Assembly: GCF_008629675.1 (NCBI RefSeq)
Contig: NZ_VWOX01000023.1
Coordinates: forward strand, 30,109 to 94,108
DNA from: Roseiconus nitratireducens
GTDB lineage: Bacteria > Planctomycetota > Planctomycetia > Pirellulales > Pirellulaceae
DNA length: 64,000 bases
Direction: 5' to 3'
A model generated the notes under the pieces. It worked only from the letters and a program-made list of their open reading frames with translations. It had not been told where the DNA came from and searched no databases. A program made the translations under genes and the position numbers. This document shows, one piece after another, positions 43,978 through 53,147 of this stretch. How positions within the stretch are numbered: the first letter of the stretch is position 1; each line of letters opens with the position of its first letter.

Positions 43978-46329
43978 TCAGCGCGTCAGGGATTCCAGGT
44001 AGGCGGTCAATGGCACCCGGCTAAGCTGGAACCTTTCCTTCGCCTGATCGGTCGGGTCCAGCAATGCGTGGTGGCGAATCATCCGAAGCACCTCGACAAG
44101 CCGCGGATTGGTGACAGGCTTCACCAATGCTTCGAACTCGTCCGGGTCGAGCGACGCGAACGATTCGACCGTTTCTCGAATCACCTGATGGCCCATCGCG
44201 GGAAGCAAGGTATCCCAATCCTTTTGGAAGGATTCGCGGGTGAACGACATCAATGCCCGCTGAGCGAAAAGCCGTTTTGCGTCCTGGCCGATGCAGTCCA
44301 ACAAGAAGGCGATCGATGCGTGCCCCAACGGTCCGACCTCAGGGTCGGTGGCCAAGTCGCTGATCACTTGACCGCTGAAATCTCCGCGTCGCAATGCGAT
44401 CAAGCAACATTCTCGGATCACTCGAATCGGCCACTGTTCTTCGGTGAATACGACCGAGGCTTGTTGCAGGACCAACTTGGCTCCGTAGTCGACCAGCATC
44501 GACTGCCAATCGTCCGGCGGCGTCTCCGTCAGCGGTATCGAGAACGATTCATCCGGTCGGTCCTGAAGGAACGAGGCGATGGCTGCGTCGGGAATGGCCA
44601 ACACGCCATGATCCACCAGCTTCTTCAGACTTCGCCACGTCGCCAAATCGCCGACAGGCCCCTCACCAAGAACGGCCTGTGCCTCGGCGACCATGGGATC
44701 GGCCAGAAAGTACGACACAATGGTCGACAAAGGTTTCTGCGGCGAATACGCATTGGGCTTTGCATCGGTGACCTGCCGGATTCCGGTGCTCGCCTGCTGG
44801 AACAGGCCGGGTCCGAATCGCAGCGCATCGGTCCCCGGTCCGTTCCGGATTGCTCCCGTGTTGCAATCGACGTCAAAACGAAGGTCCGGGTAACGCTGGT
44901 CAAAAACCTGGAGTTGTCCATCTTCCACGTGGCGATGCAGACGGGACTTGGTGGAAAACATCAGCCAATCATTCGGCGAAGCGGACCAGCGGTGCACCAA
45001 CTTCGACTCGCCAGGATCTCGTTCGCTGGTCAGTTTGCCGGCAAACAAAAACCGAAAAACGCGGTCCGAATCCGTGGCGGCACCCAACAGTGTTGAAATC
45101 GCGACCTGGCCGTCCAACGCCGTGATGTCGATCAGCAGTTTCTCAGGATGTTCACGAGCCGAAACCAGAAGGCATCGGTCATCGATCAGCATCACGGTTC
45201 CCGAAGTCCATGCTGAGTCGACCCAACGCTGCGACTGCACCGCGATGCCATCGGCAGACATCGTCAATTGGACTTTCAGGTCCGGTCCGATGGGAACATC
45301 GAATTGCGTGTCTTCGCCGCGGCGATAACAGTCGCCCAGCCATTGGCGGGATTTCAACAGGGTCGCGCCGACCACGCCGATCGGCTGGTCGATGGTTGGT
45401 AGCCCTTCCGATTCGACCACTTCGATGGTCAACGTGCCGGACGACGAATCGTACTTCACACGCGACGGACCAAAACGCGCGGACTTCCAAAGCAGCGACG
45501 ACAAATGATGGCGTGTCTCTTCCCGATACGGGTCTCCCACAGAGACCTGCAGGTAATCCAGCATTGTCTGCTCGCTGTTTCGCTTCAACCCGACGAACTC
45601 GATTGCCTGGATTCGACTGGGTGCCCCTTCGTCCAACACCTCCACCACCAAGTCCACCGTGCGATCGGTTTCATCGAACTCAGTCAACACCCTGAAGTCG
45701 GCGTCTGGAAGCCCGACTTCGGACAGTGCCGTCTGGACCTGTTTGATCAGTCGATCTCGTGAGTGATCGAGCGAATCAAACCGCACCGGATGACCTTGCT
45801 GCCAGACAGGGCGATTTGGCGAACTCGGCTCACCCTGTTCATCAATCCAGATCGTTTTGTCGGTTCCCACCGCACTGGAAAAGGTTGGGAAAGCGTCCGG
45901 GTCCGGATAGGGTCGTGTCAGGCGTTCGGTCAGTAGGCGCCGGTCCGCCTGAACGGCATTTTTGATTCGCACGGAACCGTATCGATAGCGTTCGCCTTCC
46001 TTGACAACGCATTCCCACGAGTCGCCATCTTCGTCGGGCGTCACGTCCAACACCGGAGAGCGGAATCCGGCTTCACGGTATCCGCGTCGAAGCTGTTCGG
46101 CGATTGTCGACGGGAGCTGGGCGGCGTTGTTTTGGGGATGATTCGCGATCCAGAACTCGGTGCTTCCCCGCAATGCCGTGCGCAATTGGTCGTCGGAAAA
46201 CGTCCGGTTGCCGTGGAACCGCAGCCTCCCGATTTCGATCGGTTGGTTGTCTCCGGCGCAGACCAGATTCATTCCCACCGCCAGCATGACAAGCATCCAT
46301 GTCAAGCGTTGCCGCATCAATCGAACCAT
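43978..46329 (-). CDS. Exported POTRA-domain protein without an obvious beta-barrel
   Basis: A 783-residue protein. ATG 46329 has a strong GGAGGTGA ribosome site. A signal peptide (LTWMLVMLAVGMNLVCAGD) precedes POTRA-like units: IEIGRLRFHGNRTFSDDQL, then YRYGSVRIKNAVQADRRLL, then RIQAIEFVGLKRNSEQTMLD. In BamA/Omp85 proteins POTRA domains lead into a 16-strand barrel. Here the remaining ~480 residues are mixed alpha/beta (for example FLQDRPDESFSIPLTETPPD, SFTRESFQKDWDTLLPAMGH) with no terminal barrel strand. It may be a periplasmic assembly factor or an Omp85-derived protein with a new function. Confidence 0.75.
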   Translation of the reverse strand: MVRLMRQRLTWMLVMLAVGMNLVCAGDNQPIEIGRLRFHGNRTFSDDQLRTALRGSTEFWIANHPQNNAAQLPSTIAEQLRRGYREAGFRSPVLDVTPDEDGDSWECVVKEGERYRYGSVRIKNAVQADRRLLTERLTRPYPDPDAFPTFSSAVGTDKTIWIDEQGEPSSPNRPVWQQGHPVRFDSLDHSRDRLIKQVQTALSEVGLPDADFRVLTEFDETDRTVDLVVEVLDEGAPSRIQAIEFVGLKRNSEQTMLDYLQVSVGDPYREETRHHLSSLLWKSARFGPSRVKYDSSSGTLTIEVVESEGLPTIDQPIGVVGATLLKSRQWLGDCYRRGEDTQFDVPIGPDLKVQLTMSADGIAVQSQRWVDSAWTSGTVMLIDDRCLLVSAREHPEKLLIDITALDGQVAISTLLGAATDSDRVFRFLFAGKLTSERDPGESKLVHRWSASPNDWLMFSTKSRLHRHVEDGQLQVFDQRYPDLRFDVDCNTGAIRNGPGTDALRFGPGLFQQASTGIRQVTDAKPNAYSPQKPLSTIVSYFLADPMVAEAQAVLGEGPVGDLATWRSLKKLVDHGVLAIPDAAIASFLQDRPDESFSIPLTETPPDDWQSMLVDYGAKLVLQQASVVFTEEQWPIRVIRECCLIALRRGDFSGQVISDLATDPEVGPLGHASIAFLLDCIGQDAKRLFAQRALMSFTRESFQKDWDTLLPAMGHQVIRETVESFASLDPDEFEALVKPVTNPRLVEVLRMIRHHALLDPTDQAKERFQLSRVPLTAYLESLTR

Positions 46330-46425
46330 GGTTCACCTCCGTTGTGAAGCTCTGGGCAGAGAGGGGGGCGAGGATGCCCGGCGTTGAAACGACCAGTCTA
46401 TCGGTCTTGGGAACTTGGGGACAGA

Positions 46426-46679
46426 CAAATGGCCGGGCCGTTGGCCCTCGGGGGTGAATGGACCGCGGTGTTTCCCCGGCCTGCGGCCGGGGCTGGGCAA
46501 ACCATCGGGCCTGCGGCCCTTGCAATGCCCCCAGCAACACAATCGGACAAACGGCCGGGAACGCATGGCGCGGGGATAAGCAAATGGCCGGGCCGTTGGC
46601 CCTGCGGGTGAATGGACCGTGTTGTCTCCCCGGCCTGCGGCCGGGGCTGGGCAAACCATTGGGCCTGCGGCCCATGCAT
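46426..46679. repeat. Two direct copies of a ~100-bp GC-rich repeat
   Basis: Copies at about 46426-46525 and 46581-46679 start with CAAATGGCCGGGCCGTTGGC and contain the stem CCCCGGCC TGC GGCCGGGG. The gap 46330-46704 otherwise shows no gene. The stems lie after the SDR gene and before the POTRA gene on the minus strand, so they may also terminate SDR transcription. Confidence 0.8.
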
Positions 46680-46704
46680 TCCGTACCGCACGTCACACAA
46701 AGAC

Positions 46705-47475
46705 TTATCGGGCGATGAAGCCTCCGTCGAGTGACAAGATCGCACCGGTGCAAAAACTGGCAGCATCGCTGGCCAGAAAGGTGACGAACTTTGCGGCTTC
46801 CTCTGCAGTCGCGATGCGACCGATCGGATGCATCGATTTCAATCCCTCCAGAAAACGTGCCGGGTCGTCGGTCGTCTCGGCCGCCTGCTGCAGCATGGGC
46901 GTGTCGACCGTCCCCAGTGCGATGGCATTCACACGAATGCCCCGATCCGCATACTCGATGGCCATTTGCTTTGTCATTTGATGGACCGCACCCTTCGACG
47001 GACCGTAGACACCCTGCCCCGCGATCCCCACGTGCCCCGAGATCGATCCGGTGTTCAGGATCACTCCGCCACCCTGCTGAATCATCATCGGGATGACACT
47101 TTTCGCGGCCCAGAAAATCGATTTGACGTTGGTGTTCATCACACGGTCCCATTGTTCGGACGTGTGCTCATGAATCGGACCGACCAGACCGACGCCCGCG
47201 TTGTTGAACAAGATATCGATCCGCCCAAACCGCTCGCCGGCAACGCGAGTGAAGCTCTGCGCGGTGCTTTCCAAACCGACGTCGCCACAAACGTAGACCA
47301 GTCGGTCGCCGTACTGCGTCGACAACCGTTGCAAATCCTCCGACGGTGGATCCTTGACGTCCACGGCAATCACCGCCCGCGCATCGGAGCTGAGAAACTC
47401 CCGGGTTGTTGCCAGGCCGACACCGGATGCCGCGCCTGTGATGACTGCTACTTTTCCCTGCAACGTGATATTCAT
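46705..47475 (-). CDS. Short-chain dehydrogenase/reductase
   Basis: A classical SDR of about 256 residues. ATG 47475 follows AAGAGGT by nine bases. The Rossmann motif TGAASGVG, NNAG in ILFNNAGVGLVG, the catalytic Ser in LNTGSISG and the Tyr-x-x-x-Lys pair in VYGPSKGAV are all present. The acidic end of the second strand (VIAVDVKD) favours NAD(H). The C-terminal ILSLDGGFIAR is typical of FabG-like SDRs. The substrate is unknown. Confidence 0.93.
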   Translation of the reverse strand: MNITLQGKVAVITGAASGVGLATTREFLSSDARAVIAVDVKDPPSEDLQRLSTQYGDRLVYVCGDVGLESTAQSFTRVAGERFGRIDILFNNAGVGLVGPIHEHTSEQWDRVMNTNVKSIFWAAKSVIPMMIQQGGGVILNTGSISGHVGIAGQGVYGPSKGAVHQMTKQMAIEYADRGIRVNAIALGTVDTPMLQQAAETTDDPARFLEGLKSMHPIGRIATAEEAAKFVTFLASDAASFCTGAILSLDGGFIAR

Positions 47476-48007
47476 GGATGTCGACCTCTTGGGCACACCG
47501 CGCGGGGCGGTGAGGTATGTCGGGATGGGGCCGGGTACCGATCAAAACGCACCTAGCTGGACATCGACACTTTGGGTAAGCCGCGTGGCGCTGCCGCGGG
47601 TTCTCTTACCGACACCGGCGGCTAGCGCCTTGCCGCTCATTGCACTGCTATTCACGTTGTTTTTGATTGTAAGTGGTGCTGTCCCGCCAGGCTCTGTCGA
47701 TTCCTGACCCTCTTTCACAGCACGTGGCCATGGCAGTTGGTTTTCAAGCAGAACGTCGTGCCCCCTATCAACCAGCAGAGAGTTTTGCCTGCGCCGCGCC
47801 AAGCCGGGCAAGCCTTGGCGACGGCCGAAGAAGGCTGAACCGTTGGCGTCGTCTGATCGAGTGCGGTCTTCGTCGCGACAGAGTGGTCCGCTATATTTGT
47901 CCTGTGTCTTGATCTGCGGTGCACCCGTCGTTCGTCATGCATCATCATTCGCCGAGCAACGGCAATTGATTGGTTCGCTTGACAACCACCTCCTTGGGAA
48001 GTCTGAC
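47476..48007. other. Non-coding gap between divergent genes
   Basis: About 530 bp between the SDR gene and the zinc peptidase gene. Weak open frames occur on both strands but none has a ribosome site or recognisable domain. Promoters for both genes must lie here. Confidence 0.5.
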
Positions 48008-48697
48008 ATGGGGGATCCCCTGTTTCTGCTGTTGCTGATTGGAATCCCAATGATCAGCCAATTCGTCTCGACGCAGATGCGAAAGCACTTCGTGCAGTTT
48101 TCTCGCGACCCGATGCCGGTATCGGGACGTGAGGCGGCAGAAATGATGCTGGCAAACTATGGCATCCGCGACGTCCGGGTCACCTCCACCGAAGGTCAAC
48201 TGACCGATCACTACGACCCCACCAAGAAGACGGTGAACCTGAGCCAGGTCGTTTTCAACGAACGCAACGTCGCGGCCGTCGCGGTCGCAACCCACGAATG
48301 CGGCCACGCGGTTCAGCACGCGACAAAGTATCCGATGTTGGCACTGCGTTCCGGCATGGTGCCGTTGATGCGATTGAGCAACGTGGCAATCCCGTTGCTG
48401 GCCTTCGGCGGCGCCGGGATTTCGCAACTGGCGGGAAACCAAGGCACGGCGTTGTTGTGTCTAGCCGGATTTGGCATCCCGGCGTTGTTCAGCCTGGTAA
48501 CGCTGCCGGTGGAATTCAATGCCAGCAGGCGGGCGTTGAACTGGTTGGACGAATCCGGAATGGCGGGCGATGAGTACCGCGGTGCCCGCAAAGCATTGTT
48601 CTGGGCCGCAATGACGTACGTCGTGGCGGCATTGGGCGCGATCATCCAAGCCTTTTACTTCGTGCGATTGTTCCTTGGCAGTCGTCGCCAGCGGTAG
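48008..48697 (+). CDS. Membrane zinc metallopeptidase (YugP-like, Zn_peptidase_2)
   Basis: A 229-residue integral membrane protein; ATG 48008 gives the canonical start (MGDPLFLLLLIGIPMI). The zinc motif HECGH is at residues 96-100, preceded by DHYDPTKKTVNLSQVVF and followed by GHAVQHATKYPML, all typical of the YugP family. Further membrane helices follow at about 120-160 and 200-220. The family's substrates are not known; a housekeeping membrane-protein quality role is usually assumed. Confidence 0.92.
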   Translation: MGDPLFLLLLIGIPMISQFVSTQMRKHFVQFSRDPMPVSGREAAEMMLANYGIRDVRVTSTEGQLTDHYDPTKKTVNLSQVVFNERNVAAVAVATHECGHAVQHATKYPMLALRSGMVPLMRLSNVAIPLLAFGGAGISQLAGNQGTALLCLAGFGIPALFSLVTLPVEFNASRRALNWLDESGMAGDEYRGARKALFWAAMTYVVAALGAIIQAFYFVRLFLGSRRQR

Positions 48698-48735
48698 CAA
48701 TTGTCAATGCGATCAGCGTCGCGGTAGCGATCCGC

Positions 48736-48763
48736 CGAGTCAAGGCTCGCATCCGTTGACTCG
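48736..48763. terminator. Hairpin between convergent genes
   Basis: Perfect 8-bp arms CGAGTCAA/TTGACTCG with a 12-base loop in the 79-bp gap between the zinc peptidase and the prodomain-like gene. Role inferred from position. Confidence 0.4.
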
Positions 48764-48776
48764 CTGTTCATCGCCG

Positions 48777-49133
48777 TCAATCCCGTTCCGCGGGGCCGCT
48801 GTCGGTCGAGTCACAGGACGGGGCATCGCAATCCGATGATCTGTCGCCCGTGGAATCGTCCGTCGCTCCGGACGGTGCTTGCTTTGACTGCTCGGCGATC
48901 ACGCGGAGACGTTCCGACGTCTGCACCGACTTCACTTTGTCGTCCCGCTGCAAGGCATCGATTTGGGCCTGGGTCGCTTTGGTCGTGAACATGGTCCGAT
49001 CAATTTGGCTTCGCACCGAAATTCCTTTCGGCACATAGTCCGCCACTTTGACCACGATGATCGCTTCGACGTGATCTTCCGGATCTGGCCGACGCTGATC
49101 AGAGGCTGCGGGGGAAAGCTTGGAGAAATCCAT
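48777..49133 (-). CDS. Stand-alone peptidase-prodomain-like protein
   Basis: About 118 residues from ATG 49133; an upstream ATG at 49238 adds sequence that looks non-coding. The core reads VEAIIVVKVADYVPKGISVR, then FTTKATQAQIDALQRDDKVK and SVQTSERLRVI. This matches in order and spacing the N-terminal prodomain-like part of the subtilase encoded just upstream on the same strand (EVSVIARVSDVEKWEELSEV, TGRLPISRLGYVRTLPFVKS). The tail is acidic and disordered with a few cysteines. It is probably a folding chaperone or inhibitor acting in trans; this is inference. Confidence 0.6.
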   Translation of the reverse strand: MDFSKLSPAASDQRRPDPEDHVEAIIVVKVADYVPKGISVRSQIDRTMFTTKATQAQIDALQRDDKVKSVQTSERLRVIAEQSKQAPSGATDDSTGDRSSDCDAPSCDSTDSGPAERD

Positions 49134-49410
49134 ACGAGTGCACCGCCACGCGGTTCCGAGAGTGAAGGTTTTCCTGGCCGCTGTCCGAATCCGTGCCGCT
49201 CCGTACGCCAAATCGAATTGAATCGGCATGCTTGTCATTCACGAAACTGACGTAGCCACCGTCGCCCGATCGTGGCAGAGCGGCAAATCCCACGAACTCA
49301 AACCGGCACGGCCCAGCGAGTCGGTCGACCGCGCAAACCGAATCATAAGTATTCTAGCGCCTCATCGAGGTGGTGCCAGGCAAAAAGCGACCGACCGAAA
49401 TTCTCCCGCA

Positions 49411-51507
49411 TCATCGTCCGGTTGCTTTGGACGTCCGGCGGCGAGATTTCCCTTTCGCGGACTTCTTGTTTTGACTCGTTTTACGCGACGTCGAGGCGGA
49501 CTTTCCAGATTTCTTCTTTGACCGCGACGTGGCCGGGCCATTCGCACCATCGATCTCCACAACCGCTTCGATTGCCCGCCGGGCTGACAAACGGCCGTGT
49601 CCATACCGATCGTCCCAGGAGGTTCCGAACGGCGGGTTTCGGCGACACGCGTCTTCCAGGATGGTCCGCAGCTGATCGATCGACAGGTCCAGGTTTCTCT
49701 CGGCGGCTTCGGAAAACACCAACGAACAGACGCCGGCGACGGCCGGGGCAGCCATGGACGTGCCGGACTTTCGCACCGCGCGATCCCCGGAACGCGAATG
49801 GGCCGCCAGAACGGAGTGTCCCGGCGCCGCCAGCTCCGGCTTCTGACGGCCGTCGCGAGTCGGACCGGCGCTGGAAAAGAATGACAGGGGGCGAGAACTC
49901 TTGTGGGCATCGTAGGACCCCACCACGATGGACTTCTGCCCGCAGGAGATCGAGCCGATCGTGTGGGAAGAATCGTGTGGCGGGGCAAATCGCGATGGTG
50001 ACACGTTGTCGCGTTCGACCCAAGCGTGAAAGGCACCCTCGCTGATCTGCGTTCCCAGCAAGCGGATCTGCCAATCACCCGCCGGGTCCCAACCGGGAAA
50101 CGACTTCTCCAAAAACACGCCAATCATGTTGTCGTGGTTGTTGGGATCATCCAAACGGTTGGAGGCAAACACGACCATCCGGTTGCTGACCGCCAGGGAA
50201 AGCGGTTGGCCGCCTGGCGTGATCCGGCCCAACAGCGTGCCATCGGGCGCGATGATCTCCGCCTCGAACCGATCCGATCCGGAATACCAGATTTCCAGCT
50301 CGTTATGCGAGGAGTCGCTGGTGGCCACCTGCCAGGTAAGGGTCACGCTGCTGTCGGCCCGTACCGTTCCGGCCGCGTGAATCCCGTCGGCATAGCTGTT
50401 GGACGCCGCAATCGTGACGGCGCGGTTCGGCTTCTGGCTGACCAGCCGGTCAATACCGTCCTCCACCAGCGTGGTGCCGTCGTGAGGTCCTCCATTGGTT
50501 CCCAAGCTGACGTTGATCACGCAGGGTCGATCGCCGGCAAGATCAAAAATGAATTTGAGTGCTTCCAACAGACGCGTCGAATCTCCAAAGGACTGCCCCA
50601 CGACCTGACCGCCGCTGAATGCGAGATCACTGTGCGAGACATCGACGAACACCAGGTCGGCCTCCGGGGCGACGCCTGGGACACCGGTTCCGTTGCCGTT
50701 GCCGGCGGCAATGTCCATCACGTGCGTGCCATGGGTCCCCGGCGAAGCGAGAAACAAATCACGTGTGGGTCCATAGCCGAGCGTGGTGTAAGGGTCGGAG
50801 CTCTGCAACGCCGCGTTGATCTGCTCCGAATCATGGACGCGGCCATAGCCGAACGGGCTGTCATTACTGTCGGGGCCGGACTGGTCCCAAATCGCCAGCA
50901 ACCGCGTGGAGCCGTCGGCGCTGCGAAAGTTCTGATGGGCAAAGTCGCATCCGTAGTCAACGACCCCAACCACGGTTCCCCGACCCGTTCCCGCCGATTG
51001 CAGATCTCCGGGCAACTCATGCGGACGGCTATTCAGTTCATCCGTCGTCGCGCTCAGATTCGCAAACAACGGCCGAGCCGCTTTCAGACTCTTCACAAAG
51101 GGCAGTGTCCGCACGTAGCCGAGCCGGCTGATCGGCAGTCGGCCCGTGACCACGGCATCCGCCCCGTCGTCTTGGTTGATCGTCGCGCCGACTCGAACTT
51201 CGCTCAATTCTTCCCACTTCTCGACGTCGCTGACGCGAGCAATCACCGACACCTCATTGCTGGACGTCGACACCGTTGCGCGGCGAATCGTCCCCGTTCG
51301 ATACTGCGCCACCAGCTTCTGCAAGTGCGGATCCATTGATTCGATGGGTTGGTCAACAAACGAATTGGAATTCAACAAGGCGTAGGAGCGGGGGCCCGAT
51401 GCCGCTGCGGATTCGACGCCCGGATCGATCATCGACTTGACGAGCATGCGGACGTCGTCGAACGTCAATGCTTGCTCTAGCGAAGGGTTTTCGTCGCGGC
51501 TGGCCAT
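49411..51507 (-). CDS. Subtilase (S8 family serine peptidase) with inserted beta domain
   Basis: A 698-residue subtilase with a complete triad: Asp184 (GVVDYGCDFAHQN), His259 (GTHGTHVMDIAAG), oxyanion Asn370 (AASNSYADG) and Ser584 (GTSMAAPAVAG). Residues about 70-150 look like a prodomain. About 130 residues of beta sequence are inserted between Asn370 and the serine motif. The C-terminal tail (about 663-698) is almost pure Lys/Arg/Ser. No signal peptide is visible, so the site of action is unclear. Tandem hairpins lie upstream at 51649-51690. Confidence 0.9.
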   Translation of the reverse strand: MASRDENPSLEQALTFDDVRMLVKSMIDPGVESAAASGPRSYALLNSNSFVDQPIESMDPHLQKLVAQYRTGTIRRATVSTSSNEVSVIARVSDVEKWEELSEVRVGATINQDDGADAVVTGRLPISRLGYVRTLPFVKSLKAARPLFANLSATTDELNSRPHELPGDLQSAGTGRGTVVGVVDYGCDFAHQNFRSADGSTRLLAIWDQSGPDSNDSPFGYGRVHDSEQINAALQSSDPYTTLGYGPTRDLFLASPGTHGTHVMDIAAGNGNGTGVPGVAPEADLVFVDVSHSDLAFSGGQVVGQSFGDSTRLLEALKFIFDLAGDRPCVINVSLGTNGGPHDGTTLVEDGIDRLVSQKPNRAVTIAASNSYADGIHAAGTVRADSSVTLTWQVATSDSSHNELEIWYSGSDRFEAEIIAPDGTLLGRITPGGQPLSLAVSNRMVVFASNRLDDPNNHDNMIGVFLEKSFPGWDPAGDWQIRLLGTQISEGAFHAWVERDNVSPSRFAPPHDSSHTIGSISCGQKSIVVGSYDAHKSSRPLSFFSSAGPTRDGRQKPELAAPGHSVLAAHSRSGDRAVRKSGTSMAAPAVAGVCSLVFSEAAERNLDLSIDQLRTILEDACRRNPPFGTSWDDRYGHGRLSARRAIEAVVEIDGANGPATSRSKKKSGKSASTSRKTSQNKKSAKGKSRRRTSKATGR

Positions 51508-51648
51508 CGGGAATCTCCGGTTGAGTTCAAACAGGTGGGGAAGAAAGAGAAGGGATCGCGAATGCGAACGAAGAAAAGACGCGGTGCCATCGACCGGGCT
51601 GATCCCGAGTCTGCAACCACTGGCGACAACGGTTTACGCGTTTTACTT

Positions 51649-51690
51649 TCGCGACGGCTTGTCGCGTGACTCTCGCGACGGCTTGTCGCG
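51649..51690. repeat. Tandem 24-bp units with stem-loops upstream of the subtilase gene
   Basis: TCGCGACGGCTTGTCGCG occurs at 51649-51666 and 51673-51690; each copy is itself a stem (CGCGAC/GTCGCG). The surrounding gap 51508-51927 between the divergent subtilase and DUF3293 genes contains no gene I can support. Confidence 0.7.
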
Positions 51691-51927
51691 CGCGAAATCG
51701 GTGGATGATGCCCCATGCCCCTCTCCGAAAACCGTTGAAATGCCCTCGAGGGGCGCAACACAGCGGTTGTAACCCATCGAATGATGACGTTCAATCAAAT
51801 GGCGCATCAATCATTCACTTTCCGTTGACTTCACTCAGCCGGAAAGTCACGTTCATTGAGAACTCCCGGTCGAAGCGATTGCCGACATCTGAGCCGTCGC
51901 GCTGCTCGAGTTTTCCTCCCGAATCCG

Positions 51928-52317
51928 ATGAATCCAGTTTACTTCGAGACGTTGTTCGCTAGTGATTCTGATTGGTGCGACGTGCCGTCGTCGTTCGCCA
52001 TCATCACCGCCCATGCGACGACGGGCCAGAGTTGGCCGGCGGACAAGAACGAGCGCGCCGATGCGGCGTTGGAACAGAAACTCCGAGAGCGGGAAACGTG
52101 GGTTCGGCGTCTGACCGGGTTTTCACCGACAACGTCCCACGCCGAACCGGGCTGGGCAGTCGCGGTGGAATTTGAAACCGCCTGCGACATCGGACAGGCC
52201 TTTGAGCAAGATGCGATCTACTTCGTTCGCGATGACCAACTCTTCGTCAGCCACTGTGACCACCGCCGTTCGCTGATTTCCGTCGGCGATTTTCGCAGCC
52301 GATTGAGGAGCAGCTAG
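51928..52317 (+). CDS. DUF3293 domain protein
   Basis: About 129 residues; ATG 51928 (MNPVYFETLFAS) fits the family start. Visible features are FAIITAHATTGQSWPADKNE, EPGWAVAVEF and QAFEQDAIYFVRDDQLFVSH, which match small DUF3293 proteins. The function is unknown. It is a single gene, divergent from the subtilase. Confidence 0.75.
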   Translation: MNPVYFETLFASDSDWCDVPSSFAIITAHATTGQSWPADKNERADAALEQKLRERETWVRRLTGFSPTTSHAEPGWAVAVEFETACDIGQAFEQDAIYFVRDDQLFVSHCDHRRSLISVGDFRSRLRSS

Positions 52318-52382
52318 GCGTTGCTGGACACGTTCTTGCGCCAGTGGTGGCCGTCTGGCAATCAGGTTGTCAACTGTCTGTC

Positions 52383-52518
52383 GTCCCTTCGGGACTCGGA
52401 TTTGGGGAGTCAGCAAGCAACCGGCGGGCCAGCCCGCCGGCAGGGAGCTACCGTCCCTTCGGGACTAAGAGTCGCCAGCAACTAGTCATCGACAGGATGC
52501 GTTCGTGCCTTCGGGACT
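52383..52518. repeat. Composite hairpin repeat with GTCCCTTCGGGACT units
   Basis: The unit GTCCCTTCGGGACT is found at 52383-52396 and 52453-52466, with a variant at 52505-52518. A second palindrome, CCGGCGGGCCAGCCCGCCGG, lies near 52421-52440. The block separates the convergent DUF3293 and STAS-like genes and shares CAGCAAGCAACCG with the repeat near 32.8 kb. It is a dispersed extragenic repeat and may end transcription from both sides. Confidence 0.75.
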
Positions 52519-52537
52519 GAGAGCGGGCGGAAGTTTC

Positions 52538-52912
52538 TCATCCCGCGGTGACAGCGTTCAACCAGTTGGCGGCTTCGGATCGCTGTGCCGTCCCAAAATG
52601 CTCCACCTCCGCCGCGATAAAGTGAGAGGCGATGTGCGGCAAGGCCGACAACACGTCATCGTCCGAGACGATGGCGACGCGACGTATCTTGCGATGATGA
52701 TCTCGCACAAACCGAAAGTGCTCGACCATCGTGGAAAAGTCACTCCATCCGGGAAATCGATCGGCGGAAATCATCAAGCCGTTCAAGCACCCGTTCTCTT
52801 CAATGAACGGATCAATCTGTTCCGCGACCGATTTAAAATCGTCCGCGGTCAATCGCCCCTGCGGCGAAAGATGCAGGACGCCATGTTCGGTATCCAGGGA
52901 ATGTTCGAGCAT
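52538..52912 (-). CDS. SpoIIAA/STAS-like domain protein
   Basis: A 124-residue protein with the layout of the SpoIIAA-like (STAS) family: an opening strand pair (VLHLSPQGRLTADDFKSV), LNGLMISADRFPGWSDFSTM, a helix with FVRDHHRKIRRVAIVSDD, and a final FIAAEVEHFGTAQRSEAANW segment. These stand-alone proteins are common; their ligand is uncertain, with lipid binding suggested. The upstream gap 52913-53147 is without signal. Confidence 0.8.
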   Translation of the reverse strand: MLEHSLDTEHGVLHLSPQGRLTADDFKSVAEQIDPFIEENGCLNGLMISADRFPGWSDFSTMVEHFRFVRDHHRKIRRVAIVSDDDVLSALPHIASHFIAAEVEHFGTAQRSEAANWLNAVTAG

Positions 52913-53147
52913 GCCGACACCTCAGTAACAACAGGCGATGGCGGCAAGGAACCTGTCATCACGCCGCCCGCCAATCGATGACCATTTCATTCGATGTTAG
53001 TTGGACACGCGGAATGAAGCGGAAGGATCCGCTGAGGATTCAATGAATTCTTGCAACTTTACCGGCCGCCAGGCGCGCCATATTGTCCCTGCTGAAAACT
53101 CGTCCATGTGCCACGAAACATTTCACATCACCGACCACGCAATGGGC

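Noticed and set aside
32391..44000. Possible prophage
   Set aside because: An integrase and a primase-like gene are present, but no capsid, terminase, portal or tail gene is visible.
46426..46679. Possible CRISPR array
   Set aside because: Only two copies of about 100 bp, with no regular short spacers and no cas genes nearby.
47542..47811. Leftward frame of 89 codons with fairly protein-like sequence
   Set aside because: No ribosome site, no family, and the frame lies in a divergent promoter gap; evidence too weak for a gene.
50026..51339. Rightward open frame of 437 codons
   Set aside because: Antisense of the subtilase, whose triad is complete in the other strand.
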